Shown: piece after piece, positions 55,259 to 64,000 of the stretch | Numbering within the stretch: the first letter of the stretch is position 1 | How the letters are laid out: each line of letters starts with the position of its first letter | From: Spirodela intermedia | Lineage: Eukaryota; Streptophyta; Magnoliopsida; Alismatales; Araceae | Length of the DNA: 64,000 nt | Direction of reading: 5' to 3' | Assembly (NCBI GenBank): GCA_902729315.2 | Contig: LR746264.1 | Location: 8,773,878 to 8,837,877, forward strand | Notes under the pieces: generated by a model | Seen by the model: only the letters and a program-made list of their open reading frames with translations | Databases searched by the model: none | What the model was told of the DNA's origin: nothing | Program-made: the position numbers and the translations under genes

Positions 55259-57949
55259 GAGGGAGGGAGGGGTGCTGCGAGGAAGAAGGAGAAGAAGACT
55301 GGATTTGAAGGATGGAGGAACGGAAATGTGGGCAGTGTGTGGCCAGTGGGGGGAGGGAAGAGCTTAGCAGTTGGAAGCCCCGTCCAGGGAGTTGTGAAAC
55401 GCATTCAATGAGGCGGATTATTTGAAGGCGGGACCATCCCCGGCGAGGGCCTTCCCCCGCCGAGGTAAATTTGGGAACCTTTCACCCTCCTTTTCCACCC
55501 GATCCCAACGCGGCGCCCGACTGCGACAGTGAGTTCGCCGCCGATCTGTCACTCTCGGATTGCGCCCTGCGGTCCCGTCAACGATTGGGCGACCCCCGTT
55601 GCTCTCACGCGCATCCCCACTTCTTCCCCAATCGAGGGCGTTGATTAACTCTCCATTACTGTTTTAAATGATCTGGGCACCACGATTTTTACCGACCAGG
55701 AGGAAAAATCGAAGGATGATCGTAGCCATGCTGGAGCTTTTACGCTGGGATTTTCCATCCACGGGGCCTGACTTTCACCCTATCCAGTGCCCATTTGACA
55801 AGCTCTTCGAATCACTGCCGCGTGATTATCCTGCGTTGACACTTCCACCTCCGGAAGAAGGGAGACGGTCTGACCGAGATCTGACAGAAGGCGGGCGACC
55901 GCCTCCGGGGGGGTTCTCGTGCACTGTCCGGCCTATTAGGGCCGGCGCGCGTGGGGTCTGCCGAAAACCGGAAGAGGGGAGCTTCCGGCAGGCAGCCGCC
56001 GTGCCCGCCCGTTTCTGGCGCCCCACCAGCGCTCTCCCAACCCGCTTTCTGGCGCCGCCGGTGCGAAATATCACGACGGAGGTTCAACCACGGAACCACC
56101 CATTCTGGCGCCGCCCGCCGGTGATCGACCGGCGGCGGCCCACCGTCGACGGCGGATCGCAGAGACCTGCTCAAGAGACAGGTCACGTCGGCTTGAAGTA
56201 GACAGAGTTATGAACCCCCTGAAGACCTCCCTAGAAGTCTACCCGGCTGCGCTCCAGGTCTGAAACCTTGCCGGGGAGTTCCCAGGGCATCGGATCCCTC
56301 GAGCTCTCCAGAGGCGCCGCAACTTGGAGAAGGAAGAAGATCCGATCAGATTGGAACCAAATGCGCCCGGATGAAACAAAAATCTTTCAGTGGATCCGTT
56401 GACCTTCGCTATCGAAATACCTTCGCTATCGAAATACCTTCGCTTGAGACGTAGAGAGTTGAATGTGCACGGAGGGTCGTGTTGCCTTCCGTCGTCGACG
56501 AGAGAAAAAGCGGCGAAGCTGACGTAAGAAACTAGCCACTGTGCTATCTCGAACACTGTGTCGGCGGAGCGTTGAAATGTCTTCACCACACGACTGCGTC
56601 CTCTGATCGCACGCGTTAGTGGCGGCTGCCTCCCGCGCCCGAGTTTCAGGGTCACAGCAGAGAAAGAGAGAGAGAGAGAGGTGGGAAAGGACATCACGTC
56701 ACTGGCATCAGGTGAGCCCGGCGATAGATTTCGGATCAGATCGCGACAACGAACGTGTCTCGCTGAGGCCCCCCTCACGTCATCGACCGTTGGTGGAGCC
56801 TTGTCTCCAATAAATTTACAAAGGTTAGAAAAATTCCCCCCTACCACGGCACCACGCAGCGCACACACGCGTGGAGAAGGCGGCGCCGCCCTCCCATCAC
56901 GGCCGAACAACGAGACCAGAACGTAGATTTCAAGCTCGATGCGGGTTGGGTTCTTGGCAGAAGCGTCGGGAACCCTAGAACTATCACGAGAGGTCGCCGG
57001 AAGCAGCCGTCCGGGGCCGACATGAACAGAATTGTAGGACCCGGCAAGGTAATAATCGGCACATTAGGCAACGGCTTTTGAAGGCTTATAAAAAACCCTT
57101 GGCCTCTCATTCTAGGGGTTGTCACCGTCAGTCGCCATTTCCAAGGGTTCTGCCTCCTCTGGGTCGCCCTGTCTGCCTCCCCTCCCACCTTATAAATAAA
57201 CTAAGGGCCCTCCTGTAGATACTATCTGAATCTCCTGGTGCTCAGTTGACCACAATTCTGTCAGTCAAAGCCCTGATATATATGTAAAAAAGAGCTTTAA
57301 ATGTGAAAATTTTCATTGTTTTTATCTTCACCGCCACTGACATCTGGTAAAACAGGATAAAACAGAGGAGACCGAGAGATCCCATGCAATGGGAGACGTT
57401 CTCAGCGCGGTTGACTCTCATCCACCCAAGTTTCTGGAGCCAACACACGGGTGCACGCAACCCAGTGCCTTCTCAGCGCAGTTGACATTAGATTCAAATG
57501 AGGGTCATTCAGATGACCGGCGATTTCTTTCGGGCTTACGATCATGATCACCCCTCTTCCCGGGCCGACCAAGCCGGTGGGAGACTTCTGCCGCGGTGTT
57601 TGTAGCTTACCGGGCAACAGAAGAAGAGCACGGAGAAGGACACCATATCTGCTATTAAAAGCTTCGTAATCGTATGCACAGCAAATCCACAGACGAGAGG
57701 AGGATATCACAGCCGGAGAAGCCTATGTTCTCGAGAGAAACCGATCGAGGGAAAAAAAGAAAGACGGCCGAGCCGAGCCTCAAACGGGAGCCAGGGGGTT
57801 CTAAGCGCCTTCACGACAGATGAAGAAAGGAATATGGACCCTAGACAGATTCTGCAAATAGGATATTATTGTCGGTTGGTTGCTGAGGCCGAAGCTTGCC
57901 ACGCTGCTCAGTGAATGCACGGAGAAGATGACGGGCCTCGAGGCTGCGA
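55256..57949. other. Intergenic between HAK 5' end and clathrin 3' end
   Basis: GC-rich sequence with long but domain-free frames on both strands (for example 55668-56201 plus, 56239-56910 minus). A 17-base unit repeated about 2.5 times lies at 56402-56444. A short GA run is at 56658-56680. The first kilobase is probably the HAK promoter. Parts may derive from old transposons; I found no diagnostic motif. Confidence 0.5.
56402..56444. repeat. 17-bp tandem repeat, ~2.5 copies
   Basis: The unit ACCTTCGCTATCGAAAT occurs at 56402-56418 and 56419-56435, with nine more bases of a third copy. It is a perfect local tandem duplication in non-coding sequence. Confidence 0.9.
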
Positions 57950-60900
57950 TCAGTAGCCGCCCATCGGCGGCATGCCGTATGCCGGCATAGGGGGAACCCC
58001 CATGCCGGGCATGGGCGGCGGAACTCCGTAAGGGCCGCCCATGCCCGGGGGAGCCGGCAGGGCGAGAGGCAGAAGCTGTGCGTACATATTCTGGTAGAAC
58101 ACGGGTAGAAGAATTTCACTAATGGATGAAGTAATAGACGAGGAGAGTGTGGGGTTAAAGCAGCTGGCTACCTGCTGGGCGACCATCTCCTTCTCTTCCT
58201 GCTCTTTGGCCTTCACCTCACTGAGGGCCTCAAGTTTGTCCTTCACGAGCTCGTCTACTTTACCGGCATACTCGCGAATGAACTGCAAGCATGGGGGGAG
58301 GGAGGACTCGGGTGAGGAATGGGTGGAGAAAGAATATCTGGTCACAGAAGCTGAGCCGTGAGTAAAGGCTACCGAGCGTTTTCATGGCATTTACCTGCAG
58401 CAGATATGGGAAAGCGAAATCGATCATATTGTTCACCCAGGCCAGTTCGAGAGCCACATCTGGTCGAATCAGATCGTAGCAAATGAAGAGGCACGATGCG
58501 AAGCATTCCTTCTTTCCCTGCAGATAAACCATGCTTAGCTGTTGCTCAAACAGGAATGGGAGGGGAGAGAAATCGAAAAGGGAAATAAATAGCAGCCATC
58601 TCCTGGTTTGCTGTTCTAAGGCGTAAAGGAAATGAGGCCTAGAAACCCAAATTCTGCTTCCCGCAGCTTCAACCAAAGAACGCACTAATGGATGATGCCG
58701 TGAAAGCGCACAGTGAAGTAGCCAGGATTTTTCTTTTGGTGTGTGACCTCACATGAGTAAAAGTAATATGATAGTAGAGTAATCAATAGATACCTGCTCA
58801 ATGAAGTACACCAGCAACTCCTCTGAAAGCTCACGGTCACCAGACTGGGAGCACGTCTCCATGGCATCCCTGTACAGCTTGTCCTTCTTGGACAGTGCAA
58901 TAGACTGCTTCCATCTGCCAGCTTTCTTGTAAATGTATGCAGCAATGCGCCGCATCTCAAGAAGCTCGTGTTTTTCAGTCTGATGACATTTTGCAAGTAG
59001 GAATTTAGCCGAACAGCATAAAATTCCGAAAGAACCTACCAACTAGGTAGAGAAAACAAAATTTTACCTTCTGGGCGAGGCCTATCTGATCAAAGTTGTC
59101 GTGCATGTCAATTGATTCTCTCAACCTGTCATAATCCTCCTCCTCCACATAAATTTCATTCAGAGCCTCGTTCACAGCAGCCACGTTGTTACTCTGAACT
59201 GCGACCATGTATGGCTTCACCAGGCGTAAATGACCAGCCTGAAAATACACGGGAATATTAAAATGCAATAATATTAAGAATATGAAGAAGAAGATTTCCT
59301 CCCACATCGTATCTTCCTAGCTGAAGTCGCATAAAATGCTAGGCCTGATGAGTGTAACAGCAAATGGCAAAGACGTGAGCACACCTTTCTCATTATATCT
59401 ACCACACGTGTATGATCAATGCGAAGGGCAAGCACATTGAGGACATCATTGATAAGGTCAGGATGCTCCTGCAAGTAGAAGTGAACTGCTTTGTAGTACA
59501 GTTCAACGTTCCCCACTTTAACCGCAACATCTTTGAACTGCATGTGATCCCATGCTTCGGGAGAGTGATTCATGATTGTTGTGGCAGCATTGTCGAACTC
59601 ATCATACTGAATATAAAGATAGGTTAGCTCCTTCCAGTGTTGCTGCTCGTCACATGCTCTTATGAGCTTGGGAATGTTCAGGCGAGTTGAGAAAAGTTTG
59701 ATGTGCTCCATGAGTTTCTCATGTCGATATCTTGCATATAAAACACCCAACTCTGTGAAAATGCCCATGTGGGCGCGATCCAATCCGAGGCCGCTCTCCA
59801 TGAGAGAGATAATCTCGTTGAAACATCCTCTATTCTGATAATACTCGCTGACTTCTTCCATGTCATCCACCTACAAGATGGACATCAAAAGATTAAGGGT
59901 TACCATTATCATTATCATGACCTACACAATTATCCATGCAACACAGAAGCAACACTAGGCACCAACAAGAAGCTAAAAATCAGAAAGTGGGTCAGGATAA
60001 GGTGACAATAATCTATTGAATTCAGAAAGGGATGAATCGGCCAGAATGTGCCCAGAATGAGGATAAGAATGGACAATTTTGAATTGGTAATTTAGCAACA
60101 CAACATAACAGATTGACTGGATTAGATACGTACTGACTAACGTATAGTTTGACATGCAATGTGATAATTACATGTCCTGAAGCGAACCAAAGGAACAGGT
60201 GTAGAGGGAGTAACAAAACAAGTACCTGTACTATGATATTGAGACCAGCTATTTGAGCCAGACGGAACTCCTCAGCATCCACACAAGCAAAACAGACTTC
60301 CTTCCACGTCTTTGCACTGTTAGCTTTACGAGCTGCATCAACCGCGCCTTGAAATTGCCTTAGCTTCAGCAGAGTACTAGCCAACTTGGCCCAGTTGGAA
60401 ATGAAAGCAAATATGATCTTTGCCGCCTCATATAAGGCTTCATCATAGAGACGGTCACCAACATTTTGAAGGTTAGCAACATTAGGCATAAGAATGAATT
60501 CTTCAATATCACCCAGTCTGTCAATCTTGGCAAATGCATAGATGAGCTCACTGTCTACCTTCGGCTCCTTGACCTTCTGCCTAACCATCAACAAGTACTT
60601 CACAAGGTCATGATACACATTTGCGTCCTCAGCAGCTCGAATAACATCCAGGAAATGCGTTGCATCATCTGCGCGAATAAATGACTCGATTGCATCACTC
60701 ACAAGACCTTCCCTAAGTTGAGCCTTGGCCACCTGACTCCAGACAGCATCTTCTTCAACACGGAAAGCAAATTCCACAGCACGTTCAATGCTTCTGATGT
60801 TATCAAGGAGGACATTGACTGCCTGTACATTTAAGTCGAACTTCTTAAATATTGCAAAGGCCTCTTCATAAAGCTGTGCTTCAACGGCCACCTCACCAAC

Positions 60901-63900
60901 CGCAGGTCCATCAAAATTGTCTAATCTATTTACATAATCCATGACCCTTGAAGTATCAGCTTTAATGGCTGTTAGAATCAGAAGATTTTGCAAATTAAAG
61001 TTCCCACTGAAGGCAGAATTTTGGAGGACAATCTTTTCAAGCAGCTCGATAAGCTCATGTGGAAGATCTGCAGTCATGAAAGCTTTAACAGCAGCAGAAA
61101 CCTGCTCTGGGCTCTTGCTTTCAGGCAAAGCAGTAGACACAACTTGATCGATAAGCTGTCGTCGATATTCGTTATCAGGGAGGAGAACCTTCTCCCACAG
61201 ATCGGCATCCATCCTTTCCACCACATATCTGTAAGCAACAAACTAAGACTCAGCTAAACGGCTACACTCTCTTTTTTCTGGAGGAAAGAGATAAGAATAA
61301 TATACCAACCTGGCTTGCAGCTTAAATAACGAGTTTTTGTTAGTGACATTGATGAGTTCTTCATCACATTGTCCCCTCCTGTATGCAACAACCGCAAGTG
61401 TAGGGTCCCTTTTCTCGCAGTACTTGCCCACAACACGCGAATCATAGTATGGGTTGGTTGTGAGGAAGTGCTCAGGGTTATTGTTGCTATCTATGATTAT
61501 TTTACCCAACGCATTGTGTACATGCACATCTTGGCTCCCTTCACTCACTAGATGCTCCAAGAATTGGGTAAGCAGCCGAAGGCGATTCCTAGCATTTAGT
61601 CACGCAATCAGTCAAAACAAAGATCATAGAAGATATTTCTTCGTAAGTAAGCTATGGAGTACCTCTTCTCGCATTCATCCACGAGTGGCTCCACTGGAAG
61701 AAGAGAACGCACGGAAAGGATAAGACCCTTGATGAAATCTTCTGGACACTCATCATCTAACAGTTGACCAACAACTAGAGGAGCATTTCCAGGATTGACC
61801 TGAGATAGAGATGTGTAACTTCATCTTCCCAATTCCAAAGTTAAATAAACAACTATCACATATATTAAAGGATATCAAATCCAAGTGATACATTAAATAG
61901 CAGATAGAGTCCTTCAAACTAAATCGTACCTTCTGAACATAGCCCTCAATGTACCGAAGCATATTATTTGCGTACAAATAGTGGGTAAGATCAGGAACAA
62001 AACCAAAGCGGTCACAAACGTTAATGAGTGGCCGTGCATCTGGTAATTTTGCCTCCATCAGAAAATTTTTTGTCTTCTCAGGATCATAGAAGTTAGATTC
62101 TCTGGTGACACGTTCAACTTCCTTAATTTGACCAGTTTTGGCTGCAGCCTCAATATATTTGAAGTGAATACCAGGGTCTTCGCTGTACAATGAAAAAAGA
62201 GTCAGAACCAATGAAAATCATCGCACAAAGAAATGAAAAAGTCGTGTTTGGGGAAAAAGGGGGTTTCTTCATGTAGGCACCTGGAGCTTAGATATGATCC
62301 CAAGAAGAAGTACAGACCCTCGTATGACTTAAATTGCTCAAAAAGCTTTATGCACGAATCAACACCAAGCTGCTCTGAGTACTCTTTAGCTGCCTGCAGA
62401 GGAGAAGTTAATTGGAACCTCACAAACTATTCCCAATAAACCTTATTGGGACAGTTAAGAGAAAAATACCTGCACAATTATCTGCAGATTTCCCCTCAAA
62501 TTCACCAAGAGAAGATCTTTCATACACTCCAGCGCCCACTCTTTTGAAAGAGTTCCAAAAAACTCAACAAGTGCCTAAAATGTTATATAATTTAGAACCA
62601 AAAATAAATTTCTCTAAACAAAAGAAGACAATAATCGAAAGCAAACCTGGGGCTCAATCGCATGAGTGTTCACTATAACTCGCTTGATATCTGGCAGCTC
62701 AGAGTAATGCTGACAATATGAAGTTATCTGTTAATTAAAAGGACGTGAAATTCACCTGTGAGATTCAGACAAATGAGAAAGATCAAACCTGAAGGGCTCG
62801 CATATAAAGGCCAGCTTTTTCACACAATTGAGCTATCCGGGGGCGATCATAATGACTAAACATTCCATTTGCTAATATAGCATCTGCAACATTTGGATAT
62901 GTCACAAGATTGATCTCTAAGACCTATCATGAATGATACCAAAGAAAGTTAGCGGCGTAAACATGAAAGAAGAGAATAGAGAATATAAATTTTCTGCTTT
63001 TTTGTAAAAAAACATTATAGAGACAGTAGAAGGCAGCAATGATGACCTTAGTTTGAAGAAAAGCGTGCTCTGGTGAGTTCGGTTTTAAAACATCCAACAA
63101 GAAGGCTGTTGCCTCTCGAATCATGTTCCTCTAAAACATAACAGAGGAACATAAAAGTAATTAATAAATTTTACGAAGGAAAAAGATATTAGCTTCTCAA
63201 ATATTTTTTTTGACACCCAGTCAAAATATGGGCACAAAATGGGGAAATGATTGGGCAGACCTGCAGGAAAAGGTCTGTAATTGTATTGTAGTCAACAGGG
63301 CAACCGCCTTCCATTTGTGACATCATGAGAGCAAAATTAACTGCACCCTGCATTAAGAATTTGTTGTTGACAAACGATCTAAGAAATAAAATGGCATGAA
63401 ATTCACAGAGCACAAAAAACGAAGGAAAAAAAACGTCCAAAAGCAACATGGATAATATCTGGCCACAAAGGATAGACAAAGTTCAAGTATAATCATCTTA
63501 ATATTAACTAAGTCCTCTACTTTAATGCGGAGAAAATTGTTGCATGTAATTGCTCAACACTTAGACCTAAAATTTGAAAGCATTCGTAAGGAATTTGAGA
63601 CATGATACCTGAGGATCTGATCGCAGGATTGTTTGCAAGAGGAAAAGATAGTCAGGTGTGTATCCAACCTGGATTCAGGAGAAGAGAAAAATGAATGAGT
63701 GCTCCAAGGATTGCTGTGAGAGAATCTTAGCTCTGAATCAAAATGGACTGATAAATATAGGAGTGATTGTTACACTGAAGCATTCCGATATTGCAAGCAC
63801 TGAAAATACCTGCTTTGAATAGATAAGAATCTTATCAAATTCCCTCCTTTCCGCAAAAGCTGCAACTACTTTTGGAGTGGCCCTTGCTTTAATATATATT

Positions 63901-63926
63901 TTCAGTGCAAGGTCATTATCCACAGT
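57950..63926 (-). CDS. CHC: Clathrin heavy chain (C-terminal 1217 residues)
   Basis: Eighteen minus-strand exons join in phase, all GT-AG: 63926-63810, 63668-63609, 63347-63261, 63130-63047, 62923-62789, 62709-62647, 62574-62470, 62393-62281, 62182-61930, 61799-61663, 61588-61310, 61228-60226, 59870-59385, 59238-59068, 58979-58794, 58517-58395, 58282-58172 and 58090-57950 (TGA). Near-invariant stretches include [72 protein letters not shown] and MPPMGGY at the end. These cover the distal and proximal leg repeats and the trimerisation region. The N-terminal beta-propeller lies beyond the right edge (full length about 1705). The protein forms the triskelion of endocytic and trans-Golgi coated vesicles. 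The last intron (81 bases) is open in frame. Confidence 0.97.
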
Positions 63927-64000
63927 CTGCAATCAAAAGAAAAAAGAAAATATTAAAAAAATATTTTTCATAATGTTTAAAATATTGAACTACGTATATC

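Noticed and set aside
55668-56910. Frames of 177 and 223 codons between HAK and clathrin as genes
   Set aside because: Opposite-strand, GC-rich, Arg/Pro/Ser-rich translations without a domain, splice logic or promoter; no support beyond openness.
58091-58171. Reading the last 81-base clathrin intron as coding
   Set aside because: Canonical GT-AG ends, and the flanking exons join to the conserved sequence [16 protein letters not shown]; kept as intron but reported as a possible isoform.

Overview
The window is nuclear DNA of a flowering plant. Its genes carry GT-AG introns, UTRs with long GA/CT microsatellites and plant-specific families (LRR receptor-like proteins, R2R3-MYB, RING-H2 ATL, HAK/KUP, AMT2, plant BAG). 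Several genes (AMT, ZIP, PDC, MYB, CML, HAK) have very GC-rich exons, while UGP3, VHA-F and clathrin do not. That two-class composition is commonest in monocots, but the species cannot be fixed from the sequence. No organellar, bacterial or viral gene was found.

Layout, left to right. 464-8692 (+): C-terminal 418 codons of a chloroplast UTP-glucose-1-phosphate uridylyltransferase 3 (UGP3). 10151-10594 (-): small secreted eight-cysteine protein. 12091-13793 (+): AMT2-type ammonium transporter with a GC-AG intron. 13.8-17.1 kb: repeat-rich, AT-rich spacer. 17164-19123 (-): BAG-family co-chaperone. 21334-22745 (+): ZIP6-like zinc/metal transporter. 24372-24860 (+): ATL-type RING-H2 E3 ligase.

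25.5-37 kb: a duplicated receptor-like-protein (RLP) locus. The full 1087-residue RLP (25468-28731, -) has a near-identical but shortened second copy (34134-35966, -). The second copy lost exactly 351 codons in frame and carries a TGA just before the membrane segment. The 4.3-kb AT-rich spacer between the duplicated blocks holds a decayed Ty1-copia fragment.

37272-42464 (-): V-ATPase subunit F. 44144-46428 (+): pyruvate decarboxylase, divergent from VHA-F. 47755-48444 (+): R2R3-MYB of the MYB44/70/73/77 group. 50119-50679 (+): CML37/38/39-like calcium sensor with a duplicated W-box/TGACG-containing element upstream. 51170-55157 (-): KUP1-type potassium transporter with nine exons and a second GC-AG intron. 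57950 to beyond the right edge (-): clathrin heavy chain, C-terminal 1217 residues.

The genes form an ordinary plant gene neighbourhood, not one pathway or operon. Loose themes are ion transport (AMT, ZIP, VHA-F, HAK) and stress or defence signalling (RLPs, MYB, CML, ATL, BAG). The most unusual structure is the RLP pair: recent duplication, microhomology deletion, patchy divergence and loss of the membrane anchor. No wholly new system is evident. The least explained proteins are the eight-Cys secreted protein and the anchorless RLP copy.
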